From Tissierellia bacterium (GTDB taxonomy: Bacteria; Bacillota; Clostridia; Tissierellales; Sedimentibacteraceae): DNA of 16,044 nucleotides. A program made the translations under genes and the position numbers. The stretch covers positions 1 through 16,044 of the forward strand of contig JAQVRY010000031.1 of assembly GCA_028700795.1 (NCBI GenBank), written 5' to 3'. This document shows, in pieces, positions 5,125 to 13,832 of the stretch (within the stretch, counting starts at the first letter, position 1; each line of letters starts with the position of its first letter). Under the pieces are notes generated by a model. That model saw nothing but the letters and a program-made list of their open reading frames with translations, did no database searches and was not told where the DNA came from.

Positions 5125-5808
5125 TTATTTCAGGTTTCTTATTATGTTGTTGATTTCTGTTTTTAGAAAATCGCTGTTAAAGAGCATTTCATACTGCAAA
5201 TCTGAATACTTTATATTTTCTTCGATTAAAGATGAAACCTTTATTTCAGTTAACTTTTCTATATCATTGCTTTTCATCATAATTCCTTTTTTAGCCTTCT
5301 TATTGTTGTACTTGTTTATTACAACGATAAAATTTGCAGCTTTTGAAGAAATCTTTTTATCTGAGTTTATTTCCTTGATACAGGAAAAATCATTATTATT
5401 TATTGTTATTGCATTATTAATTTTTGAAAAATCTATATATACTGATGTTAATTTGTCTGCATCTATTACAACATAATCATAGGCTTCTATGCTTTGAAGT
5501 AAGTTTATAAATGATTCTTTATTAATTTCATTTATTTTACCGGGTATACGAGGACTTGGCATTAGCGATAAATTTTCATTAATTTCAATAATTCCCTGTT
5601 CCAATGTACATGTTTTCTTCATAACATCAACTATGTCATAAATAATATCTTCATTGACATTCAAATATTCAGACATTTTGAGCTTTCCTGAAGATAAATC
5701 CATCATTAGAACCTTTTTGCCTTGCCTTGCAAGCTCAACTGCTAACTTTATACTTATCATTGTTTTGCCTATGTTGTTTTTATGTGAACCGGTTAATATA
5801 ACATTCAT
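5125..5808 (-). CDS. MinD/ParA-like P-loop ATPase, divergent
   Basis: This 227-residue protein belongs to the deviant Walker A (MinD/ParA/Mrp) ATPases. The motif K10-NNI-G14-K15-T16 keeps both signature lysines, D37 lies in the Walker A' strand (LMMD), and D116 ends the Walker B strand (YVVID). It differs from true MinD (about 265 residues) because the PAG that normally follows Walker B is replaced by ADK, the middle is low-complexity and Asn/Lys-rich, and no clear amphipathic membrane helix is seen at the C-terminus. Its position between mreBCD-PBP2 and spoIVFA/B-like genes is exactly that of minD in Firmicutes, but minC and minE are missing here. AGGAGA lies 6 nt before the ATG. A role in septum placement or wall-complex positioning is inference. 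Confidence 0.72.
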   Translation of the reverse strand: MNVILTGSHKNNIGKTMISIKLAVELARQGKKVLMMDLSSGKLKMSEYLNVNEDIIYDIVDVMKKTCTLEQGIIEINENLSLMPSPRIPGKINEINKESFINLLQSIEAYDYVVIDADKLTSVYIDFSKINNAITINNNDFSCIKEINSDKKISSKAANFIVVINKYNNKKAKKGIMMKSNDIEKLTEIKVSSLIEENIKYSDLQYEMLFNSDFLKTEINNIIRNLK

Positions 5809-5846
5809 CTTTTATCTCCTCATAATAACTACAACATTCTAAGCTT

Positions 5847-5914
5847 TGTCATCCCGAGTGTAACGAATGAACTCAAGTTTTGAGATTCTTCGAGCTAAAG
5901 CTCTCAGAATGACA
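5847..5914 (-). repeat. Core copy of the dispersed palindromic repeat, inverted relative to the other copies
   Basis: Read on the minus strand, the first 33 bases from GTCATTCTGAG match the copy at 14362-14394 except at two positions, and those two changes preserve pairing of an internal hairpin. The outer TGTCAT and ATGACA ends are inverted repeats. It lacks the outer arms and 12-bp ends of the MITE at 2511. It fills the middle of the 139-nt gap between PBP2 and the minD-like gene, so it is probably transcribed within the operon as a hairpin. Confidence 0.7.
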
Positions 5915-5947
5915 CGTAGCTTATTCATAGCAATGACACCCTGCGGG

Positions 5948-8900
5948 CTATTCATTTGCATTACCATTGATTTTTAAATATTCTCCTATGACTTCTCTGA
6001 CTATTGGAATGGGATAACGTCCCGAGCCTCCCTCAAAAAGTACACATGCTACTGCTATTTGAGGATCATCGTAAGGTGCAAATGCAACATACCACGCAAA
6101 ATCATCATAGCCCTTTCCTGTTTCAGGATTAATACCTTGATTTTCAGCTGTTCCTGTCTTGCTGCCTACCTCAACAGGGAAGATAGCAAATGGTTTTGCA
6201 TTGTCATCATAAGAAACAAGCTTCATACCATATTTTACAACATCTAAATAGCTGTCATCAGCCAGCTCAATTTTTTCGGATTCCCTCAATGGAATATAAT
6301 CTGCATCCTTTCCATCATAAGTTTTTATTCCTTTTATTACGCTGACATTTCTTCTGTAGCCGCTTGCTATGGAAGAAACGTAATTTGCCATCTGCAGTAC
6401 TGTATAGGCATTATTTCCCTGACCTATACTAATATTTAAATTGTCTCCCACAGTCCATGTTGCTTGATTTAAATATGAATATTTTATTATATCCACTAAG
6501 GGTACATGATTATCGTTTGTTTTATCAGGGTTTAAATTTAATGTTAACAACCCATCATAGACTTCACCTCTCGTCATTAGCTCATCCCTGTCTATCCAGC
6601 TTGCTATTTCTTCAATGATTTCGTTTTTCATTGATGCGTCAATAACAACCCCATCATTAAGGTATCTTTCTAAGTTTGCCTCAAGAAATAATCTTAAGTA
6701 AACGCGCATTCCGGATTTTTTACCTTCAATGCTGGGAACTCCACCTGAAGCTTCCTGAGGTATGTCTATTTCTATTCCTGTTTTTGAATCTAAACCAAAC
6801 TTTCCTGCCATATCAATAATATCCTCAGCTTCAACCTTAACTGTATGCTTTTGGTGAGTAGCCAAATTTTCTCCCAGCACAGTCGTGTAAAAGTAAAAGT
6901 TACAGGAATTCATTATTGCCTGATACAATGTCTGCGAGCCATGCCTTCCTCCAAACATATTATGAATCCAGCAACTGACGTATCTGTCACCTACCTTCAT
7001 TGTACCGGCACAATATACTGTTGTGTTTGGATTCACTCCCTTTTCCAAGGCAGCTAAGGAGGTAATCATTTTAAATGTAGAGCCAGGCTGTATTGCCGTG
7101 AGCATTGCTATATTGTAAAGAGGCCTAGGAGCCAAAGGATTTTTTGAATCATTTAAAAGGCTGTTCCAATTCCCCGTAGTAATTCCTGTTGCAAACAAAT
7201 TCAAGTCGTATGCCGGGTAATTTGCCAGTGCTAACACTTCGTTTGTTTTTACATCAAGTGCAACTAACGCTCCTGAATAGGCGTTTTCGTATTTATCTTT
7301 AAAATGGAAGTCTCCCCATTCACTTTCAAAAACACCGCCTTCACGAATTTTTTCAAGACCTTTCTTCAAAGATTCTTCCGCCTTTTTTTGCAGCCGAAGG
7401 TCCATGGTTAAATATAAATCATCTCCGGGAATAGGCGCTTCACTTGAGACTGAGCGGATTGTCCTTCCCACATTGTTTACTTCAACTGTTTTCTTACCCT
7501 TATCTCCTCTTAAATAATCTTCGAATTTTTCTTCAAGCCCTGTCTTACCTATTATGTCATCAGTGCTGTAGCCCTTATCAACAACATATTCCTGCAATTC
7601 ATAATCCTGGGCAATTTTACCCAAGTAGCCTATAATATGAGAGGCGCTTTCATATTGTGGATAATATCTAAGTGGCTCGATTTCAATATTAATTCCGTTT
7701 AATTCATGGTGTCTTTCAGAAATCATGGCAACTGTTTTTTCTGAAATACTATAGCAAATATCCACAGGGTGATATGAAAGAAAGCTTATTCTGTTATACC
7801 TTTCTCTTAATACCATCATATTTCGCATGTCGTAATCATTAATTTCTTCAGAAATCTCCAATGACTTTCTAAGCATTTCAAAAACCTTTTTCGCTGAGTA
7901 ATCATTAATTTCTTCATCAGATTTTACATTGTTATTAATCCAGTTTTTCTTATTTCGCAAAGGTGTGTACTCCCATTCAGCTATTGATATTGAAGGATTT
8001 ACATATTTCAGCAGCTCTATTTGGGAAAAATACTTTATATTATCATCTGTAACCAAATTGTATAAAACTTCATAATTCTTAAAAGCTATTTCCTTAACAA
8101 AATCATAGGCAGTAGTGCTGTATTCCATATGCTGTTGATTAAAATATTTATTTCGGATTTCTGTATCTGTATACTCAAATCCGCCGGTTTCACCATCTTC
8201 AATGAATCTAATCGGCAAATCAGGATATATCTCTTTTAGCCTGTCTATAAGAATTGCTCCAGGCTTAATTTTTTCATTTCCCTGATAAACTGTCTTAAGC
8301 AAATTATCAATAGAGTTTTTCATGGTTAAAATAACAAAATCATCTTTAGCAGATGTATTTATTGTAATCTCTTCATTGGTTGCATTTAGCTCTCTTTTGA
8401 TATTTTCATATTCTTCGTCATGAATAAAGGAAAACTCATTAAGTTTTATATTTTCTACTCCTTTTTGAATAATAAATTCATAGGATAGTTTCCTTATTTT
8501 AGAATTGGTAAATAGCGAAGATAAATATTTGTTGTTGTTAATTAAAAGTTGCGCCACTGCTTCTTCAGCACTTAAATTTTCTTTTAAATTGTTATCTGAC
8601 AACCAAATTTGTATGGGTGTTTTTAACTCCGGTGTTTCATTTTCTGTTTTAGTTTCTGCTGTATCAGTTGGTATAAGCATCTCATCATAATATTCAAAGT
8701 TATCGCCGTTTAATCTTATTGGTACTTCATCCTTTAAAATAGCTGCATGAACTCTTTGTTTCGGTGAAAAACTTTCACCGTACACAAAAATGCTGAAGTT
8801 CAGCCATTCATTAATGCTTTCTTTCACTGTTTCAATTACCTTTTCTTCAGCAGCTTGGTAATAGAGCACATCAATTTCTTCTATTTGGTTCGTATCACTT

Positions 8901-9283
8901 TCAATTATTTCCATACTATCATCAATATAATCAAATGTATCAAGTTCAATAGGAAAATCATCAATGGGTCTTTCCATATTTCCATCTAATATTTTTGACA
9001 ATTTATATGATACTTCATTAAAGTCTTCAGGCTTAATTTCATCCGTGTACATTTGCACAGTAAAGCTAGACACATTGTCAGCAAGAAGTACGCCGTCTCT
9101 GTCAAAAATTTTCCCCCGAGGTGCTTTTACTGGGATGTCCTTAATTTTCTTTATATCTGCAATTTGTCTATATTCCTGTCCTTCCACAATGGTGAGTACC
9201 GCCATCCTAAAGCTTAAAATGACCAGTAATACAACTATTATCAAGTAAAAAATATTAAAACGATTTTTAAAAAATTTTATCAT
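5948..9283 (-). CDS. mrdA: Penicillin-binding protein 2 (class B transpeptidase), unusually long
   Basis: This 1111-residue class B PBP cross-links peptidoglycan with the rod (elongation) complex. One transmembrane helix (about 11-32) is followed by the dimerisation-domain signature APRGKIFDRDG (about 54-64). The transpeptidase domain has the catalytic S735-TFK, S793-CN and K1042-TG motifs. Typical PBP2 proteins have 600-900 residues. Here a large Glu/Asn/Lys-rich stretch of roughly 400 residues (about 110-510) splits the pedestal region, and a helical segment (about 840-930) makes the SCN-KTG distance 249 residues, against about 157 in E. coli PBP2. The gene follows mreD by 7 nt with a GAGGGTG site, in the classic mreBCD-PBP2 order. 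All catalytic motifs are intact, so it should be active. The insertions probably contact partners, but that is inference. Confidence 0.93.
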   Translation of the reverse strand: MIKFFKNRFNIFYLIIVVLLVILSFRMAVLTIVEGQEYRQIADIKKIKDIPVKAPRGKIFDRDGVLLADNVSSFTVQMYTDEIKPEDFNEVSYKLSKILDGNMERPIDDFPIELDTFDYIDDSMEIIESDTNQIEEIDVLYYQAAEEKVIETVKESINEWLNFSIFVYGESFSPKQRVHAAILKDEVPIRLNGDNFEYYDEMLIPTDTAETKTENETPELKTPIQIWLSDNNLKENLSAEEAVAQLLINNNKYLSSLFTNSKIRKLSYEFIIQKGVENIKLNEFSFIHDEEYENIKRELNATNEEITINTSAKDDFVILTMKNSIDNLLKTVYQGNEKIKPGAILIDRLKEIYPDLPIRFIEDGETGGFEYTDTEIRNKYFNQQHMEYSTTAYDFVKEIAFKNYEVLYNLVTDDNIKYFSQIELLKYVNPSISIAEWEYTPLRNKKNWINNNVKSDEEINDYSAKKVFEMLRKSLEISEEINDYDMRNMMVLRERYNRISFLSYHPVDICYSISEKTVAMISERHHELNGINIEIEPLRYYPQYESASHIIGYLGKIAQDYELQEYVVDKGYSTDDIIGKTGLEEKFEDYLRGDKGKKTVEVNNVGRTIRSVSSEAPIPGDDLYLTMDLRLQKKAEESLKKGLEKIREGGVFESEWGDFHFKDKYENAYSGALVALDVKTNEVLALANYPAYDLNLFATGITTGNWNSLLNDSKNPLAPRPLYNIAMLTAIQPGSTFKMITSLAALEKGVNPNTTVYCAGTMKVGDRYVSCWIHNMFGGRHGSQTLYQAIMNSCNFYFYTTVLGENLATHQKHTVKVEAEDIIDMAGKFGLDSKTGIEIDIPQEASGGVPSIEGKKSGMRVYLRLFLEANLERYLNDGVVIDASMKNEIIEEIASWIDRDELMTRGEVYDGLLTLNLNPDKTNDNHVPLVDIIKYSYLNQATWTVGDNLNISIGQGNNAYTVLQMANYVSSIASGYRRNVSVIKGIKTYDGKDADYIPLRESEKIELADDSYLDVVKYGMKLVSYDDNAKPFAIFPVEVGSKTGTAENQGINPETGKGYDDFAWYVAFAPYDDPQIAVACVLFEGGSGRYPIPIVREVIGEYLKINGNANE

Positions 9284-9290
9284 TTCACCC

Positions 9291-9785
9291 TCAAGCCTTT
9301 ACATTAAATTTATCAAATAAATATAAAACAAATTTCAATACAAATACTACTAGCACGGTATTTAATGCTGTTTCAAAAAGAATATTTGGCAATATACTTT
9401 TTGCTGATTGGACTCTGAATCTTAAAAAGAATAAAATAATGTATAATAATAAGTGCATCACTACAGTTGAAATTCCCGCTGCCACACTGTAAACAATCCG
9501 ATTTTCTCTGAGCATTTCATCACTGATAGCTCCTATAGTTACACCGATTAAAAAATAAATCAATGTATATAAACCAAATATATTAAAAATCATGGCATCG
9601 TACAAAATACCGGTCAGAAATCCAAGAGTTCCTCCGGTCACTCCATCTGACAACATGGCAAATATTACCAGTAGAATCAGCGGAAAATTTGGAATTACAT
9701 TAAAATAATTAAAAAACCCAATAAATGATGTTTGGAATACAAAACTTATAATTATTAGGGAAGACATAAGAATGAACCTTTTCAT
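9291..9785 (-). CDS. mreD: Rod shape-determining membrane protein MreD
   Basis: This small hydrophobic protein of 164 residues, with about five transmembrane helices, sits between mreC and PBP2, and its length fits the family. MreD links MreC to the cytoplasmic MreB filaments and PBP2 in the elongation complex. The segment GVTGGTLGFLTGILYDAM near residue 48 is the family's most conserved region (G-rich helix followed by the Y/F-D pair). GAAAGG lies 7 nt before the ATG, and the gap to mreC is 19 nt. MreD sequences are poorly conserved, so the call leans partly on context, but context here is unambiguous. Confidence 0.9.
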   Translation of the reverse strand: MKRFILMSSLIIISFVFQTSFIGFFNYFNVIPNFPLILLVIFAMLSDGVTGGTLGFLTGILYDAMIFNIFGLYTLIYFLIGVTIGAISDEMLRENRIVYSVAAGISTVVMHLLLYIILFFLRFRVQSAKSILPNILFETALNTVLVVFVLKFVLYLFDKFNVKA

Positions 9786-9804
9786 ATTTAAGCCTTTCTA
9801 ACCA

Positions 9805-10638
9805 TTATTTTGTAAGAACATACACTCTGTTTATCTTCGTAAAATCAACAGCAGGCTCTACAATAATTTTTAGGGTAGAAGCATCTGTTGTTTTAACAAC
9901 ATCTTTTACATCTCCAATATAAATACCAGGAATATAAATTTCGCCTATTCCTGATGTAACAAGATTATCACCTGTTTCAGCGCCGGTTTTGCTGTTAAAA
10001 AAGTATCCTGTTACATTGCCGTCGATACTTCCCTGCACAATTCCGCTTTCATCGTTTTCAATATCTTTGAAGCTGACCTTACAGCTTTCATCTAAAAGTG
10101 TAATAACCTTAGACCAGTCAGATGAAGTTTGAGTAACAATACCTAAAAGACCTATTTGCACCATGCTGTCATCTGTTTTCACAGCTTGTATAACAATGTC
10201 ATTTTGCTGTATACCGTCATTTTCACCTTTGTCTATTGTAAATCTGCTAAACCAATTGGTATCATCAATAGCAATTACTTGTCCAACAACATAGTCATAA
10301 GAAAGGTTCTTCTTCATTTCATATTCTGTTTCCAATGCATCGGATTTATTAATGATATTTTCCAATATCCTTATTTGCTCCCTGAGTTTATAAACATTTT
10401 CAGTAAGCATTATATTTTCTTCACGCATTTTCACAATTTCCTGAACCGAATAGAATGAATTCGTAAGTGTATTGCCTGTCTTATAGGTGAGCTTTTGAAA
10501 GCCAGAAATCATATTGCCAACAAAACCCAAATCTGTCCCTTCCAATCGCCCGATTGATGACAGTCCTATCATTATTATCAATATTAAAACTGTAAGAAAA
10601 AATAGTATTTTCTTAAAATGTTCTTTCAAAAAATTCAT
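9805..10638 (-). CDS. mreC: Cell shape-determining protein MreC
   Basis: This 277-residue bitopic protein has a short cytosolic N-terminus, a transmembrane helix (about 11-28), a coiled coil (about 66-105, the region with MREENIMLTENVYKLREQ), and two six-stranded beta domains. The family block VVGQVIAIDDTNWFSRFTIDKGENDGI, DESCKVSF and VTSGIGEIYIPGIYIGDV are all present. MreC forms extracytoplasmic filaments that activate PBP2. The ATG follows GGTGAA and lies 10 nt after the mreB stop. Length and domain order are normal. Confidence 0.95.
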   Translation of the reverse strand: MNFLKEHFKKILFFLTVLILIIMIGLSSIGRLEGTDLGFVGNMISGFQKLTYKTGNTLTNSFYSVQEIVKMREENIMLTENVYKLREQIRILENIINKSDALETEYEMKKNLSYDYVVGQVIAIDDTNWFSRFTIDKGENDGIQQNDIVIQAVKTDDSMVQIGLLGIVTQTSSDWSKVITLLDESCKVSFKDIENDESGIVQGSIDGNVTGYFFNSKTGAETGDNLVTSGIGEIYIPGIYIGDVKDVVKTTDASTLKIIVEPAVDFTKINRVYVLTK

Positions 10639-10648
10639 TTATTCACCG

Positions 10649-11737
10649 CTATAAACTTTCACTGATTTTGCCTGCACCCAAAGCAACACTTTGCAATGGA
10701 TTATCTGCAATAAATACTTTTATTCCTGTTTCCTTTTCAATAAATATATCCAAGCCTTTTAATAATGCTCCTCCGCCACTTAAGTAAATTCCGTTTGTAT
10801 AAATATCTGAAGATAATTCGGGAGGTGTTCTTTCAAGAACTCTTTTTATGGCATTAACAATTGAATTTACGGTTTCAATAATAGCTTCCCTCATTTCATC
10901 GCTTGTTATGGTTATTTTTAAGGGAAGTCCCGACACTATATCTCTTCCTCTTATTTCCATTTGCTGAGCGTTACTAATTTCGTTGTTGTTATCTATTTCA
11001 CCTTTTTTTTCAACTTCCTCAGCTTCATTGCTGTCATTATTCTCTACCGGTTCTATTATTCTTCTTTTATAATAGGCTTTGCTGGTATTTCCTAAAGCCT
11101 TTTTAATACTTTCAGCAGTAACAAGACCTATGTCCATCTTATATTTACTTTTGACATATTCCTTAATATTTATATCAATATCATCACCTGCAATTCTTAG
11201 TGAATCGCTTTCAACAATTCCTCCCAATGATATTACTGCAATCTCGGTTGTGCCCCCTCCTATATCAATAATCATATTACCTATAGGCTGGTCTACATTA
11301 AGCCCTGCACCAATTGCAGCTGCCATAGGTTCTTCAACAAGTTTAACCTTTCTGGCACCTGCATCATATGCAACTTCTTCCACCGCTCTTCTTTCAATTG
11401 AAGTAACTCCCACGGGAACACTTATTACTATATTTGATTTAATAAATCTTTTTTTGTTAAGAGCCTTTGTTATAAAATACTTTATCATTGCCCTTGTTAT
11501 TTCAAAGTCTGCAATTACTCCGTTTTGTAAAGGTCTTATTGCTCTTATGCTCTTAGGAGTTCTCTCAAGCATTGCTTTTGCATCAATACCAACAGCGCAT
11601 ACCTCATAGGATGTTGTATTTATTGCAACCACTGATGGTTCATTTAAAGTAATCCCTTTATTGTTTACATATACTAATGTGTTTGATGTTCCTAAATCTA
11701 TTCCTATTTTCTGCGTAAAAAAATCAAATAGTCCCAT
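10649..11737 (-). CDS. mreB: Rod shape-determining protein MreB with an acidic insertion
   Basis: This bacterial actin organises lateral-wall synthesis as membrane-bound filaments. The phosphate-1 motif GIDLGTSNT is at residues 12-20, the phosphate-2 motif DIGGGTTE at 158-165, and the adenosine motif YLSGGGALLKG near the C-terminus. The N-terminal MGLFDFF is a hydrophobic membrane anchor. The protein has 362 residues, about 20-30 more than usual. The excess is residues 217-259, between the IKKALGN helix and the conserved MEIRGRD (260-266), where other MreBs have only about a dozen residues. This stretch begins basic (KAYYKRR) and turns Asn/Glu-rich. AAAGGA lies 7 nt before the ATG and the gene is 17 nt from radC. 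Confidence 0.97.
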   Translation of the reverse strand: MGLFDFFTQKIGIDLGTSNTLVYVNNKGITLNEPSVVAINTTSYEVCAVGIDAKAMLERTPKSIRAIRPLQNGVIADFEITRAMIKYFITKALNKKRFIKSNIVISVPVGVTSIERRAVEEVAYDAGARKVKLVEEPMAAAIGAGLNVDQPIGNMIIDIGGGTTEIAVISLGGIVESDSLRIAGDDIDINIKEYVKSKYKMDIGLVTAESIKKALGNTSKAYYKRRIIEPVENNDSNEAEEVEKKGEIDNNNEISNAQQMEIRGRDIVSGLPLKITITSDEMREAIIETVNSIVNAIKRVLERTPPELSSDIYTNGIYLSGGGALLKGLDIFIEKETGIKVFIADNPLQSVALGAGKISESL

Positions 11738-11754
11738 TTATGTATCCTTTCATT

Positions 11755-12444
11755 TTAAATTAAGCCTTCTTCCTTAAAGCTGAAATATACGCCGTCACCT
11801 ATTATTATGTGATCTAAAATCCTAATTCCCAAAATTTTGCCGCTTTCATCCAGCCTGTTTGTCAAAACAATATCCTCATGACTGGGCTCACATTCCCCGC
11901 TTGGGTGATTGTGAACTAATATTATTGATGAAGACAAATTTACAACCGCTTCGTGAAATACTTCCCGAGGATGAACAATTGAGCTGTTTAAGCTGCCCAC
12001 GGATATTTCAGAAACCTTTTTTACATTGTTTTTAGTATCTAAAAGAATAATTTTAAAATATTCTTTTTGATAATACCTCATTTCTTCCATCATTATCACA
12101 GCTGCATCATCAGGAGAAGAAATCTTTATTTTTTCAATTTTTAATGTGCTCATTCTTTTGCTTATTTCTGCAACAGCCATAAGCTTTGCAGCTTTAACGT
12201 CACTTATTCCCTTATATGATTTAAACTTTTCAATTGAGCCTTCTGCTATATTTCGAAGTCCTTTACCATCTTCCTTTAAAATCCTCTGAGATAACATAAC
12301 AACATTTTCTTCCTTGGTTCCTGTCCTTAAAATTACTGCAATAAGCTCTGAGTTAGACAATGTATTAGCTCCATATTTTAGTAATTTCTCCTGAGGTCTG
12401 TCATCTGCAGGTATTGATTTTATGGTATAATTAGTATTGTCCAT
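11755..12444 (-). CDS. radC: RadC family protein (JAB1/MPN+ domain)
   Basis: This 229-residue protein has an N-terminal helix-hairpin-helix-like domain (PADDRPQEKLLKYGANTLSNSELIAVILRTGT) and a C-terminal JAMM metalloprotease-like domain. The JAMM motif HxHPx6SxxD is complete (H178, H180, S188, D191). RadC proteins are conserved next to maf and mreB in Firmicutes. The old DNA-repair assignment is doubtful, and the activity of cellular copies is unsettled. I chose ATG 12444 because GGAGG lies 5 nt upstream; the in-frame GTG at 12456 would include the ribosome binding site in the gene. The gap to maf is 27 nt. Confidence 0.94.
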   Translation of the reverse strand: MDNTNYTIKSIPADDRPQEKLLKYGANTLSNSELIAVILRTGTKEENVVMLSQRILKEDGKGLRNIAEGSIEKFKSYKGISDVKAAKLMAVAEISKRMSTLKIEKIKISSPDDAAVIMMEEMRYYQKEYFKIILLDTKNNVKKVSEISVGSLNSSIVHPREVFHEAVVNLSSSIILVHNHPSGECEPSHEDIVLTNRLDESGKILGIRILDHIIIGDGVYFSFKEEGLI

Positions 12445-12471
12445 TTTATCCTCCACTATGCAATTATTTGT

Positions 12472-13047
12472 TTACAGCAAGTTTGTAGAAAAATGTTTAG
12501 TCAATAAATTATTAAGTTTTGTTAAGGGCAGCCCCTTTACATTATTGTAGCAGCCATGTATTTCTTTAACCAATAATTCTCCATATCCTTGAATCCCGTA
12601 TGCTCCTGCTTTATCTAAATACTCATTTGTTCTCAAGTATCTTTCAATAAGCTCTCCGGTAAGCTCATTAAACACAACTAAAGTTTTCTCATAGTCCACT
12701 ACTTTTTTTGAGCTTTCAGTATCAATTATACAAATACCCGTAAAAACATAGTGAGTTTTTCCTGAAAGCAGACTAAGCATTTTATATGCTTCTGTTTCAT
12801 TCTTTGGCTTACCCATTATTTTGTCTAAATATACGATTGTATCTGCAGCAATTATCAGTGCTTTTTCTTCACATTTTGAATATGTATTTAATGCCTTTTC
12901 AAAAGCAACCTTCATAACTGTCGTTTGTGGGTACTCAAAGGAATTTACTATTTCTTTTGCTTTAGGTGCATAAATTGTTATGTCGCCATACCTTTTCAAC
13001 ATTTCAATTCTTCTAGGTGAGCTTGATGCCAATAATATTTTCTTCAT
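12472..13047 (-). CDS. maf: Maf family nucleotide pyrophosphatase
   Basis: Maf proteins hydrolyse non-canonical or pyrimidine nucleoside triphosphates to monophosphates and are linked to septum inhibition in Bacillus. The 191-residue length is normal. The N-terminal LASSSPRR (residues 6-13), the catalytic Asp in AADTIVYLD, the GKPKNETEA block and the C-terminal AGAYGIQGYGELLV are all family signatures. AAGGA overlaps the stop of the preceding DUF4321 gene. The order maf-radC-mreB is the same as in Bacillus subtilis, which confirms the assignment. Confidence 0.95.
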   Translation of the reverse strand: MKKILLASSSPRRIEMLKRYGDITIYAPKAKEIVNSFEYPQTTVMKVAFEKALNTYSKCEEKALIIAADTIVYLDKIMGKPKNETEAYKMLSLLSGKTHYVFTGICIIDTESSKKVVDYEKTLVVFNELTGELIERYLRTNEYLDKAGAYGIQGYGELLVKEIHGCYNNVKGLPLTKLNNLLTKHFSTNLL

Positions 13048-13055
13048 ATTTATCC

Positions 13056-13298
13056 TTAAAGTTTTCTGTAAATTATTATTCCTGCAATTAGTCCTATTAT
13101 TCCTGCAACAGTCAGGTTAGCACTGAACCCGAATGTAATTGTGAAAATATTTAAATCCAAAGTTGCAGGTCCAAAACCAATTCCTTCCCCGTAATTGAGT
13201 ATAGGAAGCATATTTGAAAATGCCTTTCCTAAAATAGTTCCTATAATGACAGATGTCAGCATGAGTAAAATTAAATAAATAGAATTGCTTTTCCTCAT
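13056..13298 (-). CDS. DUF4321 domain-containing membrane protein
   Basis: This 80-residue protein has two hydrophobic helices (about 6-26 and 59-76) flanking a Gly-rich loop (GEGIGFGPATLDLN) and an ITFGFSANLTVAGIIGLI segment. This is the pattern of the clostridial DUF4321 family, which has no known function and commonly sits between the Gx-family gene and maf. I chose ATG 13298 because GAGAGG lies 6 nt before it and it overlaps the Gx-family stop as ATGA. An ATG at 13316 would add six residues but has no ribosome binding site. Confidence 0.8.
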   Translation of the reverse strand: MRKSNSIYLILLMLTSVIIGTILGKAFSNMLPILNYGEGIGFGPATLDLNIFTITFGFSANLTVAGIIGLIAGIIIYRKL

Positions 13299-13819
13299 TT
13301 TAAGCCTCTCTTCCATGTATTAACAGTCATTTCTAAATTATCAGTTACAAAAATAGCGGTATATCCTACAAAGCATCCGGTAAAAATACTTACCAATGAC
13401 AATATCGGCAAATAATAGTACAAATTTATAGTAGTAAATAATATAGCAGCCACTGTTATTTGAGTTGCATTATGTGCCATTGCTCCCAAAACACTTATTC
13501 CGATTAAGCTGAAATAATTCTTTAAATATTTGCAACCTAAAGACATTACAATTGTACTTACAATACCGCTTGCAATACTGTAAATAAACGTAATTGGATT
13601 TGTAGCAACGAGCATCAAAAGAATACTTCTTATTACAACAACAAGAAGAGCATCTTTAAAACCAAGTATAACAACTACAGATAATATTACAATGTTTGAT
13701 AAACCTAATTTTGCTCCTGGAGCTATGTAAGGCAATGGCATCATGCCTTCTATTATGCTAAGAATCAGCGCTGCTGCAGTAAGCAGCGATAAAAATATAT
13801 ATCTTTGAGTTTTATTCAT
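13295..13819 (-). CDS. Gx transporter family protein / heptaprenyl diphosphate synthase component I-like
   Basis: This 174-residue integral membrane protein has five or six hydrophobic helices and the family signature PGAKLGLSN (residues 34-42), followed by an Arg within the third hydrophobic block and GAMAHNATQ near residue 113. It matches the family named after heptaprenyl diphosphate synthase component I, although the fold resembles ECF-type substrate-binding membrane components and many members are called Gx transporters. The substrate is unknown; isoprenoid or quinone-related uptake is only a suggestion from the family name. The ribosome binding site (AGAGA) is weak, 13 nt after the previous stop, consistent with translation coupled to the NusG-domain-II gene. 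Confidence 0.85.
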   Translation of the reverse strand: MNKTQRYIFLSLLTAAALILSIIEGMMPLPYIAPGAKLGLSNIVILSVVVILGFKDALLVVVIRSILLMLVATNPITFIYSIASGIVSTIVMSLGCKYLKNYFSLIGISVLGAMAHNATQITVAAILFTTINLYYYLPILSLVSIFTGCFVGYTAIFVTDNLEMTVNTWKRGLK

Positions 13820-13832
13820 AAATATTCTCTTT

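Noticed and set aside
11079..11609. Long open frame on the plus strand (176 codons) within mreB
   Set aside because: It is antisense to the conserved mreB reading frame, and its hydrophobic composition is what the mirrored codons of mreB would give. No ribosome binding site or family match is visible.
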